From the NCBI RefSeq assembly GCF_000023585.1, contig NC_012914.1, forward strand, positions 4,370,001-4,434,000: DNA of 64,000 nt, given 5' to 3'. This document shows, in pieces, positions 8,178-17,041 of the stretch. Position numbers and translations under genes: made by a program. Source of the stretch: Paenibacillus sp. JDR-2 (lineage in GTDB: Bacteria; Bacillota; Bacilli; Paenibacillales; Paenibacillaceae). How positions within the stretch are numbered: the first letter of the stretch is position 1; the number at the start of each line of letters is the position of its first letter. The notes below the pieces were generated by a model. That model was not told the DNA's origin. It made no database searches and saw only the letters and a program-made list of their open reading frames with translations.

Positions 8178-9488
8178 ATGAAACAAACAGCACGTAAACT
8201 ATCATTGGGCGCAGTAAGCGCAGTACTAGCCGTATCGCTGGCAGCATGCGGAAGCAACAGCTCGAATTCCGAAAGCGGTAGTACCGGAGGCGGCAAAAAA
8301 GTAACGATTGAGCTTGCCCTATCCAAAAGCTCGCAAGACTCCGCATTCGTACAGCAGGACCTGCTCGACGAATTCGAGAAAGCAACGAATATCAAAGTTA
8401 ATTTACAGCTGCTTCCTGCAGAGCAAACATCGACCGTGCTCCAAACTAAGCTAGCCGTTAACGAAACGCCAGACATTCTGCAATACAACCTGGCTAGCGC
8501 AACGACCGACCTTAATCTTGAGCGCAACTTTGAAATATTGGATGACCAGCCTTGGGTCAGCCGTCTTCTGAACAAAGACGTCCTGTCCGCATACGGCCAT
8601 ATTTACAGCTTCCACGTAAGCCAAGATACGGGCATGCAAGGGGTTGTATATAACAAAGATATTTTCAAAGAGCTTGGACTTGAAGTTCCAAAAACGTATG
8701 ACGAATTCCTTGCTGCTTGCGAGAAAATTAAAGCAGCCGGCTACACGCCAATCTTTATGCCATTCAAAGACAACTGGGCGGCAAACGTAATGCCGGGCGC
8801 ATCGTTTGGCGAATACGCGGCTAAAAACGAACCTACTCTCTTCGACGATCTGAATGCAAACAAGAAAAAATGGACGGATATTCAAGCGTTCCAAACGATC
8901 CTTGACCAGCAATACGATCTGTATAAAAAAGGCTACACCAATACCGACGTATTGAGCGACAGCTATGACATGGCTGCAGGTAAATTCCTGAACAAGGAAG
9001 TAGCCATGATGTTCATGGGTGACTGGCTGATTGAATCGGTACAGCAACAGGATGCTAACATGAACCTTGGCCTGTTCGCTTACCCGACTGACAACAGCGG
9101 CGACGCTTATCTTGGCGCAAGCCCGCTTGGCGGCCAGCTGTTTATACCGAAAAAAGCGAAGCACATCGAAGAAGCTAAGAAATTCCTTGATTTCATTGCA
9201 ACAAAAGAAGTAGCGCAAAAAATTGTGAACAACCAAAGCTACGTGTCCAATCTCAGCGACGTAACAACGCCTGAGCTTCCTGCTTACAAGCAAGAAATTT
9301 TGGACAACTACATTACGCCTAAGAAGGTTGCCATGACGATGGACGCTTACATGCTGGTTGACCGCAGCGAACTGTATAGAAGCCTGCAAGACGAGTTCAC
9401 GGGCAGCAAAACGTCCCAGCAAGTGCTTCAAACCTGGAATGACAAGTTTGCAGAGCTGATGAAAGACAAAGGCGAAGCCGGCTTCTAA
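8178..9488 (+). CDS. Sugar ABC transporter solute-binding lipoprotein
   Basis: The 436-residue product has a lipoprotein signal (lipobox LAAC, Cys at about 26), a Ser/Gly-rich tether, and a family 1 extracellular solute-binding fold with the typical phrases VYNKDIFKELGLEVPKTYDE, FMGDWLIE and SPLGGQLFIPKKAK. It binds a carbohydrate, probably an oligosaccharide, outside the membrane and delivers it to the two permeases downstream. The start has GAGGGGAG at good spacing. No ATPase gene is in the cluster; importers of this type often share a common MsmX-like ATPase encoded elsewhere. Confidence 0.92.
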   Translation: MKQTARKLSLGAVSAVLAVSLAACGSNSSNSESGSTGGGKKVTIELALSKSSQDSAFVQQDLLDEFEKATNIKVNLQLLPAEQTSTVLQTKLAVNETPDILQYNLASATTDLNLERNFEILDDQPWVSRLLNKDVLSAYGHIYSFHVSQDTGMQGVVYNKDIFKELGLEVPKTYDEFLAACEKIKAAGYTPIFMPFKDNWAANVMPGASFGEYAAKNEPTLFDDLNANKKKWTDIQAFQTILDQQYDLYKKGYTNTDVLSDSYDMAAGKFLNKEVAMMFMGDWLIESVQQQDANMNLGLFAYPTDNSGDAYLGASPLGGQLFIPKKAKHIEEAKKFLDFIATKEVAQKIVNNQSYVSNLSDVTTPELPAYKQEILDNYITPKKVAMTMDAYMLVDRSELYRSLQDEFTGSKTSQQVLQTWNDKFAELMKDKGEAGF

Positions 9489-9613
9489 GCAACAACAACT
9501 ATAAACCTGTTAAAGACGTATCTGCGGCTGTTGTTCTTTTGCAGCGGCCGCTTCTTCTTAAGGATTAGGCAGCAGAACTAGAATATAAAATCAACATTTT
9601 GGTGGGATGAGAA

Positions 9614-10489
9614 ATGATGACACGCTCCAAAAGTATGTATGGCTATTACCTCGTATGGCCAGCGCTGCTTATCTATACGGTCTTCTTCGTGTTACCGGCA
9701 ATTATCGGCCTGTATTACTCCTTTACAGACTGGCGTCTGGATCGAATCGGCATCAAGTTTATCGGCTTCGATAACTTCAACAAAATCTTCACGGACGATA
9801 CCTTGATTCTTGCCATGAAAAACACGTTTATTTTTGCATTAGCAACTGTTGTCGGAAAAAATGTGATTGGCCTTGTGCTTGCCATCGCTTTAAATATGCG
9901 GCTTAAATCCCGCAATTTCCTTCGCGCTATTTTTTATTCTCCTTCTATTTTAAGCGTCTTGGTAATCTCTATCGTCTTCACTCCAATCCTTCGTACAGAA
10001 GGTATGGTGAACAAGTTTTTTGACGCCATCGGCCTTCACTTCCTGAGTCAGGCATGGCTGACCAACCCCCATCTTGTAATTTGGACGGTTGCTCTGGTTG
10101 CCATCTGGCAGCAAGCCGGCTTCCAAATGGCTATTTACTTGGCTGGCCTGCAATCCATCTCGAAGGAATACTATGAAGCTGCAACGATTGACGGTGCAGG
10201 TGCTTGGAGAAGCTTTACGAACATTACCGTTCCGCTTCTGCTGCCGGCCATCAATATCAACTTAATGCTTACGCTGATCGGCGGATTGAAAGTATTCTCC
10301 GAAGTATTCGTTTTGACCAGCGGCGGTCCGGGCAATTCCTCGCAGGTTGTAGGCACGATTATTCTTCGGGCGTTTGGCGAAGGCAACTGGGGCCTTGGCA
10401 CGGCGATCAATACGCTGCTGTTCCTCATCGTCAGCCTGATAGCAATCCCGTTGCTGATCTTCATGCGCCGTAAGGAGGTTACCGAATAA
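9614..10489 (+). CDS. Sugar ABC transporter permease (MalF/UgpA type)
   Basis: The 291-residue product has six predicted membrane segments, starting with a long hydrophobic stretch (about 12-35), and the EAA loop that meets the ATPase (YYEAATIDGAGAWRSFTNIT, about residues 185-204). It ends with a cytoplasmic MRRKEV tail. Two ATG codons start the frame; the first (9614) or second (9617) could be used behind GGTGGGATGAG. It is followed by the second permease with a one-base overlap (TAATG), so translation is coupled. Confidence 0.92.
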   Translation: MMTRSKSMYGYYLVWPALLIYTVFFVLPAIIGLYYSFTDWRLDRIGIKFIGFDNFNKIFTDDTLILAMKNTFIFALATVVGKNVIGLVLAIALNMRLKSRNFLRAIFYSPSILSVLVISIVFTPILRTEGMVNKFFDAIGLHFLSQAWLTNPHLVIWTVALVAIWQQAGFQMAIYLAGLQSISKEYYEAATIDGAGAWRSFTNITVPLLLPAININLMLTLIGGLKVFSEVFVLTSGGPGNSSQVVGTIILRAFGEGNWGLGTAINTLLFLIVSLIAIPLLIFMRRKEVTE

Positions 10490-11319
10490 TGAATTTCACT
10501 CGAAAAATATCTCTGCGTAACTACCTTGTAGAAATCATATTGCTCATCGCTTGCCTGGGCATAATCATTCCGCTTTTGCTTATGATATTTGGTTCGTTTA
10601 TGACTAGCGCCGAAGTTTCCAAGTTTCAGATCCGGTTTCCGGACAAATGGATGTTCTCTAACTATGTGACCGTGTTTAAGGAAGGCGGTCTTGCCCGCGC
10701 GTTTCTGAACGGTATCGTCATCACCGGAGTATCCGCAGTATTGAACATTATCACGTCTTCCGCAGCCGCCTTTATATTAGCGCGCCGCAACAGCAAGGTT
10801 GCAAGCTACCTGTATCTGTTTTTCTTCATGGGATTAATCGCTCCGATGTCCACCATCACAACGATCCGCGTCGTGCAATGGCTGGGCTTCTACGGCAGCA
10901 TCACGAGCGTCATTCTCATTTATGCAGCTTTAAATACGGCATTCAGTATCTTTTTATACAGCGGTTTTATCAAATCGGTGCCAAAAGTGCTAGATGAGGT
11001 TGCTTTCCTGGAAGGCGCGAGCCTGATGGGCGTGTTCTTCCGAATCATTACGCCGCTTATCGTACCGGTTAACGCAACGGTTGCCATCATGGTTTTCATG
11101 TCGGTATGGAACGACATCACGATCCCTCTGTACTTCCTTACCGACAGCTCGACATGGACGATGCCGCTTTCCATCTACAATTTCTACGGCAAATACAGCC
11201 GTGACTGGAATCTGATTTTTGCCGACCTCGTAATGACGTCGATCCCTGTCCTCATTCTTTATTTAGCGGGACAAAAATATATCGTCAGCGGTCTTACGGC
11301 AGGTGCGGTAAAAGGTTAA
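10489..11319 (+). CDS. Sugar ABC transporter permease (MalG type)
   Basis: The 276-residue product has six membrane segments and an EAA loop (VLDEVAFLEGASLMGVFFRIITPL, about residues 167-190). It is the second half of the heteromeric channel with the preceding permease. Its start ATG overlaps the previous stop and has a strong AAGGAGG 11 bases upstream, inside the previous gene. A terminator closes the operon. Confidence 0.92.
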   Translation: MNFTRKISLRNYLVEIILLIACLGIIIPLLLMIFGSFMTSAEVSKFQIRFPDKWMFSNYVTVFKEGGLARAFLNGIVITGVSAVLNIITSSAAAFILARRNSKVASYLYLFFFMGLIAPMSTITTIRVVQWLGFYGSITSVILIYAALNTAFSIFLYSGFIKSVPKVLDEVAFLEGASLMGVFFRIITPLIVPVNATVAIMVFMSVWNDITIPLYFLTDSSTWTMPLSIYNFYGKYSRDWNLIFADLVMTSIPVLILYLAGQKYIVSGLTAGAVKG

Positions 11320-11363
11320 GCCTGCAAAAGTGATTGCACAAAAACGGACTGTCCCTTCAAAAT

Positions 11364-11392
11364 AAAGGCCTTGAGAAATCAAGGCTTTTTTA
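11364..11392 (+). terminator. Terminator of the sugar importer operon
   Basis: A seven-base-pair stem (11368-11374 with 11379-11385), GAAA tetraloop and a T-run. Confidence 0.8.
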
Positions 11393-11459
11393 TATGAATT
11401 TTCTTCCTTAAATCGCGCAAACTAAGCCGTCTTGCAAAACAATCGAAGGAGTGGATATC

Positions 11460-11621
11460 ATGCGTGAAGGTTTGATTCCTGCTGTTCTCGGAACTGTTGT
11501 GTCGGCCTCTGGTGCATCCCTGCTAAGAAAAAGCAAGTATAAGCTTGTGGGTACCGGCGTTCTCGGATTTGGCCTGGCCCATATGGTGCTTGGCGCCATT
11601 GACCTGATTGAGCACCGTTAG
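11460..11621 (+). CDS. Small conserved-looking membrane protein (53 aa)
   Basis: The start ATG has GAAGGAGTGG ten bases upstream. The product is 53 residues with two hydrophobic Gly/Leu/Ala-rich stretches (about 5-21 and 29-47) separated by a basic RKSKYK turn, and an end of IDLIEHR; a hairpin of two membrane helices is likely. I do not know its function. From memory, similar short proteins in related genomes sometimes carry an asparagine synthase label, which such a length cannot justify. It is flanked by terminators on both sides, so it is its own transcript. Confidence 0.65.
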   Translation: MREGLIPAVLGTVVSASGASLLRKSKYKLVGTGVLGFGLAHMVLGAIDLIEHR

Positions 11622-11637
11622 TTTTGCAGGACAAGCA

Positions 11638-11669
11638 GGGAGGGAGCCACCCTTGGCTCCCTCCCTTTC
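11638..11669 (+). terminator. Terminator after the 53-residue gene
   Basis: A 12-base-pair perfect stem (11638-11649 with 11654-11665), very GC-rich, then TTTCG. Confidence 0.8.
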
Positions 11670-11730
11670 GCTGACTTTTAACTACGCCTAAAAATCTTGA
11701 CCCGTTGCAACACTGTTTCTCTAGACCCAC

Positions 11731-11769
11731 ACGACCTTCATCATATATGATAAGGGTCGTTGTTTTTTT
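11731..11769 (+). terminator. Hairpin with T-run just ahead of the CDF gene (possible attenuator)
   Basis: A stem of up to 15 base pairs with two mismatches (11731-11745 with 11746-11760, inner bases forming the loop) is followed by TGTTTTTTTC. It ends only 34 bases before the start at 11804. The 53-residue gene already has its own terminator, so this second one may act as an attenuator in the metal exporter leader. Confidence 0.55.
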
Positions 11770-11803
11770 CACGTGGTTAGGAAATTACTGGAGGTTGTAA
11801 AGA

Positions 11804-12721
11804 GTGAGCGATTTAAACGTATCAAGTTCAAAAGTTTCTTCGAATGTCTTTGCCATCTGGATCAGCTTATTCAGCAATCTGATTCTGACGGGCATTAAAC
11901 TAATTGTAGGCCTTATGTTCAAAAGCCAGGTATTAATTGCTGACGGTGTACATAACGCCGGTGACGTCATTGCGTCGATGGCTGCCTTAGGCGCCGCAAA
12001 AGTTGCGCAGAAGCCTGCGGATGAGGACCATCCGTACGGCCATGGCAAAAGCGAGTTGATCGGCTCTGCGCTGGTTGCCATTATTATGGTGATCGCCGCT
12101 TTATTTATCGCTTATCATTCGTTCGAGTCCTTCTTCCACCCTGCCGCAGCGGCAAGCATCGTCGCATTTGTTGCCGCCGTCGTCTCCCTTTTCTGGAAGC
12201 TGTGGTTATACATATATTGCATTCGGATCAGCAAGCAAACGAGCAGTAAAAGTCTTGAGGCTACCGCTTTCGACCATCTGGCCGATGTTTATGCTTCGCT
12301 TGCCGCCGTTATCGGTATCGGAGCTGCTATTATCGGGGAAAGAAACGATATCGCGTTTCTAAGCTACGGCGATGCGGCCGCTGGGATTGTTGTTGCCTAT
12401 TTCGTATTGAAGCTTGCTTATCATATGGGAAAAGAAGCCGTGGATGTATTAATGGAGAAAACCGTATCCCCGGCGATGCTTCAGGATTACGAGCGTCTTG
12501 TCTCCTCCATCCCGGAAGTAAAGCGTATTGATAGAATTCGGGCGAGAGAATTCGGCCAATATGTCATGATTGATGTCCGTGTCGGCATTCCCGGAGAGCT
12601 TACCATTCAGGAAGGCCATGATGTCTCCCGAAAAATAAAACAAATTATTCTCGACCATCACAAGGATGTGGAAGAAGTCCTCATCCATCTGAATCCGTGG
12701 TATAAGGATGATTCGAAGTAA
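11804..12721 (+). CDS. Cation diffusion facilitator (CDF) family metal exporter
   Basis: The 305-residue product has the CDF layout: membrane segments over residues 10-210 and a cytoplasmic ferredoxin-like domain (about 215-305). Metal-site signatures are visible: DGVHNAGDVIAS in segment 2, the DEDHPYGHGK loop, and FDHLADVYAS in segment 5. The pattern suggests zinc, iron or manganese export driven by protons. I use the GTG at 11804, which has GGAGGT eight bases upstream. A terminator follows. The hairpin before the gene may regulate it. Confidence 0.92.
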   Translation: MSDLNVSSSKVSSNVFAIWISLFSNLILTGIKLIVGLMFKSQVLIADGVHNAGDVIASMAALGAAKVAQKPADEDHPYGHGKSELIGSALVAIIMVIAALFIAYHSFESFFHPAAAASIVAFVAAVVSLFWKLWLYIYCIRISKQTSSKSLEATAFDHLADVYASLAAVIGIGAAIIGERNDIAFLSYGDAAAGIVVAYFVLKLAYHMGKEAVDVLMEKTVSPAMLQDYERLVSSIPEVKRIDRIRAREFGQYVMIDVRVGIPGELTIQEGHDVSRKIKQIILDHHKDVEEVLIHLNPWYKDDSK

Positions 12722-12730
12722 CCCTCCTCT

Positions 12731-12754
12731 AAAGACCTGCAAAGGTCTTTTTTT
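12731..12754 (+). terminator. Terminator of the CDF gene
   Basis: A short stem (AAAGACC with GGTCTTT) is followed by a long T-run. Confidence 0.75.
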
Positions 12755-12811
12755 GATTCCAAAAAATACAATTTAACAATCGGTAATCTGTTGTATTGCG
12801 AGGTGATTGTT

Positions 12812-13915
12812 CTGCCTAACCAACCATTCGTCAGCTTTGTTGTTCTTGCTTACAACCATCTGGAGATAACAAAACGTTGTATTGACAGCCTTCTCCTACA
12901 TACTCCGTTAGAAGATAATGAATTGATTCTTGTCAATAATGGTTCTTCTGACGGCACACAAGCTTATTTTGATTCCATCCCGGGCGCCAGACCCGTCCAT
13001 CTCTCTCGAAATGTCGGTCCGGTCAACGGGTTTAATGTTGGGATGAACGCTGCGCAAGGAAAGTATATCGCATTAATCAGCAACGATATGATTCTAACCT
13101 CTGGCTGGCTTCCGAATCTGATCTCTTGTATCGAGTCGGATCCGCGGATCGGATTTGTCTCGCCCGGAGCCAACTATGTAAGCAACTTTCAGCAGATCAA
13201 CCTCCCCTTTCACACGCTAGAGGAAATGCAGCTTCAGGCGAAGGCGTATAACGTATCCCACCCGGACAAATGGGAAGAGCGAATTCGGTTAATGCCCGTT
13301 ATCCTCTTCTCCCTGACCGAACGGCTCCGCGAGATCGGGGGTTACGACTCCCGCTTCTACTTCGGGGAGTTTGGAGACGATGATATCAGTTACCGGTACC
13401 GCAGAGCCGGCTACAAGCTTGTCTACGCGGGCGATACGTTTATTTTTCATCACGGCTCGGTTACAACCGGCATTGACCAACAGCAAAACAACTCCCTTCA
13501 GGTCAGCAGACAAATTTTCTACAATAAATACGGAATTGATTCCTGGGCGGAAGGGCTGCCGAATATGAAGCTCGTAGACGCCGTAAGAAGCCGATGGTCA
13601 CCTAAGGAATCGGTCTCCATACTCGCCGTTAACTGCTGTATTGGCGCCACGCCTCTCGCCGTCAAAACTTTTTTGAAGCAGCAAGGCGCCCGCGACGTCC
13701 GGCTTACCAGCTTATCGGATCAAGAGAAGTATTTGGTTGACCTGCGGACAGTCTCCGACCGGACCTTCTATTATGAAACGATCAGCGATATCAAGCAGCT
13801 GCTTGGCGGCGAGCAATTCGACTATCTCATATTTGAGCATGGCTATCCCGAATTTCTCCGCTCCTTCGACGGATTGACCCGTTATTTGCTGCCTTCGGGG
13901 CAACTCATCACGTAA
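12812..13915 (+). CDS. Family 2 glycosyltransferase, apparent CTG start
   Basis: The product (367 residues from this start) has a GT2 domain over about 1-255: VSFVVLAYNH, then NNGSSDGTQAYF, SNDM as the metal-binding DXD-like site, and GEFGDDDISYRYRRAGYK near the catalytic end. The last 100 residues form a Rossmann-like tail (VNCCIGATPLAVKTFLKQQGA; FDYLIFEHGYPEFLR) of unknown use. The only good ribosome binding site, GAGGTGAT (12800-12807), is ideally placed for a CTG at 12812; an in-frame TTG at 12791 and GTG at 12803 have no site ahead of them. It is the first gene of the sugar cluster and probably transfers the sugar made by the next six. Confidence 0.8.
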   Translation: MPNQPFVSFVVLAYNHLEITKRCIDSLLLHTPLEDNELILVNNGSSDGTQAYFDSIPGARPVHLSRNVGPVNGFNVGMNAAQGKYIALISNDMILTSGWLPNLISCIESDPRIGFVSPGANYVSNFQQINLPFHTLEEMQLQAKAYNVSHPDKWEERIRLMPVILFSLTERLREIGGYDSRFYFGEFGDDDISYRYRRAGYKLVYAGDTFIFHHGSVTTGIDQQQNNSLQVSRQIFYNKYGIDSWAEGLPNMKLVDAVRSRWSPKESVSILAVNCCIGATPLAVKTFLKQQGARDVRLTSLSDQEKYLVDLRTVSDRTFYYETISDIKQLLGGEQFDYLIFEHGYPEFLRSFDGLTRYLLPSGQLIT

Positions 13916-13965
13916 CTTAATCGCAGCAGCTACTGAACGATATCTGCCATAAGGAGGTTGCCCTC

Positions 13966-14736
13966 GTGAAAGCTGTAATCCTGGCCGGCGGACTCGGAAG
14001 CCGCTTATCCGAAGAAACGATATCCAGGCCTAAACCGATGGTCGAGATCGGCGGCAAGCCGATTTTATGGCATATCATGAAGATTTATTCGCAATACGGG
14101 ATTCACGACTTTATCATTGCGGCCGGCTACAAATCCTACGTGATTAAGGAATATTTCATGAATTATTACCTTCATCAATCCGATGTCCACTTTGATCTTT
14201 CCGATAACCGGGTGACGCTAATGAATTCGAAAGCAGAGCCATGGAAAATAACCGTTGTGGATACAGGCGAGCAGGTTATGACAGGCGGACGGTTGAAGCG
14301 GCTGGCTCCCTATATCGGCGATGAGTCCTTCTGTTTCACTTATGGAGACGGAGTTGGCGACATCCAAATTAACGAGCTGCTTGCCCTTCACCGCAGCAAG
14401 GGCAAGCTGGCCACCGTAACCGCAGTGAACCCCGGAATGCGTTACGGCATTCTGGAGATTGAGGATCAGAAGGCTGTCACTTTTAAGGAAAAGCCCCATA
14501 ACGATAAGCATTGGATTAACGGCGGATTTTTCGTGCTGGAGCCAAAGGTCATTGAGTTGATCCGCAGCGATGAGACCGTCTGGGAGCATGGACCTCTGGA
14601 GTCCCTCGCTTCGTTTGGAGAGTTATCCGTCTACCAGCATCAAGGATTCTGGCATTCGATGGATACGCTCAGGGACAAGAACGAGCTCAATGAGTTATGG
14701 AATAAAGGAAATGCACCTTGGAAGGTGTGGAAATAA
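13966..14736 (+). CDS. rfbF: Glucose-1-phosphate cytidylyltransferase
   Basis: The 256-residue enzyme joins CTP and glucose-1-phosphate to give CDP-glucose, the first step of CDP-deoxysugar synthesis. The nucleotidyltransferase motif is AGGLGSRLSEET near the start (residues 7-18), then RPKPMVEIGGKPILWHIM, and FTYGDGVGDI for the metal site. It is full length for the RfbF family. The GTG start has AAGGAGG ten bases upstream. The next gene starts within the stop codon, so the first two enzymes of the pathway are coupled. Confidence 0.92.
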   Translation: MKAVILAGGLGSRLSEETISRPKPMVEIGGKPILWHIMKIYSQYGIHDFIIAAGYKSYVIKEYFMNYYLHQSDVHFDLSDNRVTLMNSKAEPWKITVVDTGEQVMTGGRLKRLAPYIGDESFCFTYGDGVGDIQINELLALHRSKGKLATVTAVNPGMRYGILEIEDQKAVTFKEKPHNDKHWINGGFFVLEPKVIELIRSDETVWEHGPLESLASFGELSVYQHQGFWHSMDTLRDKNELNELWNKGNAPWKVWK

Positions 14737-15800
14737 TGGACGCGTTCTGGCATGGAAAAAAAGTGCTCGTCACCGGCCATACCGGGTTTAAAGGGAGCTG
14801 GCTGTGCGCGGTATTGAAGCACCGGGGAGCCGAAGTCATCGGCTATTCCCTCCCCGCTTCCGCGGTACCTCATATGGCGGAATGTTTAAAACTTGATATG
14901 ACTTCATTAACAGGCGACATCACCAATCTGACCGCGATGTCGGAGACGTTATCCGTCCATCAGCCTGATATCGTCTTTCACCTTGCCGCCCAAGCGCTTG
15001 TCCGAGACAGCTATCGCGACCCGCTTGGGACCTTTTTGACCAATGCTTACGGTACAGCCGTCCTTCTGGAAGCTATAAAGAATTCCCCCGCATCCACTGC
15101 TAAAGTCATCATTAACATTACAACCGACAAGGTTTACGAAAACAAAGAATCGGCAGACGGCTATTCGGAAAACGATCCGTTAGGCGGGTATGATCCTTAC
15201 AGCGCAAGCAAAGCCTGCTCGGAGCTGATTACCGGAAGTTACCGCGATGCCTTTCTCGCTCCGCTTGGCAAACGTATCGCAACCGCCCGGGCGGGTAATG
15301 TGATCGGCGGTGGGGATTGGGCAGCCAACCGTATCGTTCCTGATCTGATTCGGAGCATGACTTCCGGTGAGCTGCCGGTTCTTCGGAATCCTGCTGCCGT
15401 ACGCCCCTGGCAGCATGTGCTGGAACCCATTTACGGCTATATCCTTCTTGCGGAGAAACTTTGGGCGGATGAGCAATATGGGGGGGCATGGAATTTCGGA
15501 CAGACAATCGACCAAGGCATAACGGTTGGCGAACTAGCCGCCCGTCTTCTCCGACGATGGGGAAATCTTCCGGAGCTGGCGTATGACACCGGCAAGCAGC
15601 CCCATGAAACAAACACCCTTCTGCTCAATTCCGATAAAGCTTACCGAAGGCTAGGCTGGGGCTCCAGGCTAACCCTCGAAGAGACGCTCGCCTGGACAGC
15701 AGACTGGTACCGTGCCTTTTATGACGGAGAAGATGCGCATGCCTTTACTTTTGCGCAAATCAGCCAATACGAGCAATTGGAGGTGAACCGTCCTGGTTAA
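14736..15800 (+). CDS. rfbG: CDP-glucose 4,6-dehydratase
   Basis: The 354-residue extended short-chain dehydrogenase converts CDP-glucose to CDP-4-keto-6-deoxyglucose. The NAD motif is GHTGFKGSWL (residues about 13-22). The catalytic Thr-x-Asp-x-x-Tyr is seen as NITTDKVYEN, and the Tyr-x3-Lys as DPYSASKAC. The later GNVIGGGDWAANRIVPDLIR and WQHVLEP are family hallmarks. I use the ATG at 14736, which overlaps the rfbF stop by one base and has GGAAGGTG ahead, rather than the TTG at 14718. Confidence 0.93.
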   Translation: MDAFWHGKKVLVTGHTGFKGSWLCAVLKHRGAEVIGYSLPASAVPHMAECLKLDMTSLTGDITNLTAMSETLSVHQPDIVFHLAAQALVRDSYRDPLGTFLTNAYGTAVLLEAIKNSPASTAKVIINITTDKVYENKESADGYSENDPLGGYDPYSASKACSELITGSYRDAFLAPLGKRIATARAGNVIGGGDWAANRIVPDLIRSMTSGELPVLRNPAAVRPWQHVLEPIYGYILLAEKLWADEQYGGAWNFGQTIDQGITVGELAARLLRRWGNLPELAYDTGKQPHETNTLLLNSDKAYRRLGWGSRLTLEETLAWTADWYRAFYDGEDAHAFTFAQISQYEQLEVNRPG

Positions 15801-17025
15801 TGCCCTATGCCGCTCCTGCCGCCATCCGCTGCAGCATTTGTTTGTTGATCTCCGCACCTCTCCTCTATCCAATAACTTTCTGCGGCCGGAGCAGTTAAAC
15901 CAAGGAACCGCCTATTATCCGCTGCGCGTTTTTGTATGCGGGCACTGTCTTCTCGTTCAGCTGGAGCAGTTCGGGACGCCTCAAGAAATTTTTGAGGAAT
16001 ACGCCTATTTCAGCTCGTATTCTTCCAGCTGGCTTGCTCATGCCAAGCAATATGTAGACGCTATTATCCCCCGCCTGTCTTTAGACCGCTCATCCTCTGT
16101 TATAGAGATCGCGAGCAACGACGGCTATTTATTGCAGTATTTCATACCGTACAACATTCCGGTCCTAGGTATTGAGCCGGCCAAAAATATCGCAAAGCAA
16201 GCGGAAGCAAAAGGCATCCCTACGGTATCGGAGTTTTTTACATTGGCTTTCGCCAAACAGCTTGCCCGGGAACGGGGGAGCGCTGATCTCATCATCGGTA
16301 ACAATGTACTCGCCCATGTTCCGGAACTACGGGACTTTGTGTCGGGCCTCAAGGAGCTGCTGTCCCCTGCCGGTACCCTTACCCTGGAGTTTCCGCATTT
16401 GCTGAAGCTAATGGAAGACAATCAGTTCGATACGATCTATCATGAGCACTTCTCTTATTTATCGCTGCTAAGCGTCTCCCGTCTGTTTGAGCGTCTCGGA
16501 TTAACGGTCTATGACGTTGAGGAGTATCCGACGCATGGCGGTTCACTACGCGTATTTGCCAGACATTCCGAGTATGCGAAGCTGACGGTAACCCCGCGTG
16601 TGGAGAAGGTACTATTAGAAGAAATCGCATATGGCCTGCAGGATGTGAAGACGTATTTCCGTTTTCCCGCGCAAGTCAAAGCTGTTAAAGAAGGTATATA
16701 CCGCTTTCTGTTCCAGGCTTCCCGCGAGAACAAACGGGTTGTTGCTTACGGGGCCCCCGCAAAAGGCAATACGCTGCTCAATTATCTCGGCGTTGGCACC
16801 GATTATATCGATTACGCCGTGGACAAAAATCCGTACAAACAAGGCTTGTATATGCCCGGAAGCCGGATCCCGGTCTATTCTCCCGACCGTATCATGGAAA
16901 CAAAGCCGGAGTACATTGTCATTCTGCCTTGGAATCTGAAAGACGAGATTGAGAAGGAACTCCAATATACGCGTGAATGGGGTGCCAAGCTGGTCGTCTG
17001 TATTCCCAAGCTCGAAATTTATTGA
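15793..17025 (+). CDS. SAM-dependent sugar C-methyltransferase, apparent CTG start
   Basis: The 410-residue product matches the three-part C-methyltransferase family (TylC3/NovU type): an N-terminal zinc-binding domain, a class I methyltransferase core (about 85-250, with VIEIASNDGYLLQYF) and a C-terminal domain (about 270-410, AYGAPAKGNTLLNYLG). The zinc cysteines are C-x2-C near residue 6 and C-x2-C near residue 53. The first pair lies upstream of any ATG, GTG or TTG in frame, and GGAGGTGA (15779-15786) is placed for the CTG at 15793, so the gene almost surely starts there, overlapping rfbG by eight bases. It would add a methyl branch to the 4-keto sugar, most likely at C3. Confidence 0.85.
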   Translation: MVNALCRSCRHPLQHLFVDLRTSPLSNNFLRPEQLNQGTAYYPLRVFVCGHCLLVQLEQFGTPQEIFEEYAYFSSYSSSWLAHAKQYVDAIIPRLSLDRSSSVIEIASNDGYLLQYFIPYNIPVLGIEPAKNIAKQAEAKGIPTVSEFFTLAFAKQLARERGSADLIIGNNVLAHVPELRDFVSGLKELLSPAGTLTLEFPHLLKLMEDNQFDTIYHEHFSYLSLLSVSRLFERLGLTVYDVEEYPTHGGSLRVFARHSEYAKLTVTPRVEKVLLEEIAYGLQDVKTYFRFPAQVKAVKEGIYRFLFQASRENKRVVAYGAPAKGNTLLNYLGVGTDYIDYAVDKNPYKQGLYMPGSRIPVYSPDRIMETKPEYIVILPWNLKDEIEKELQYTREWGAKLVVCIPKLEIY

Positions 17026-17041
17026 GGAAGGATGAAGTCAT

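Noticed and set aside
11698..11726. Sigma-A promoter TTGACC / TCTAGA for the CDF gene
   Set aside because: The -10 matches only three of six positions; not strong enough to list.
14718..14735. TTG start for rfbG at 14718
   Set aside because: ATG 14736 overlaps the rfbF stop in the common TAATG way and has a binding site; the NAD motif spacing fits.
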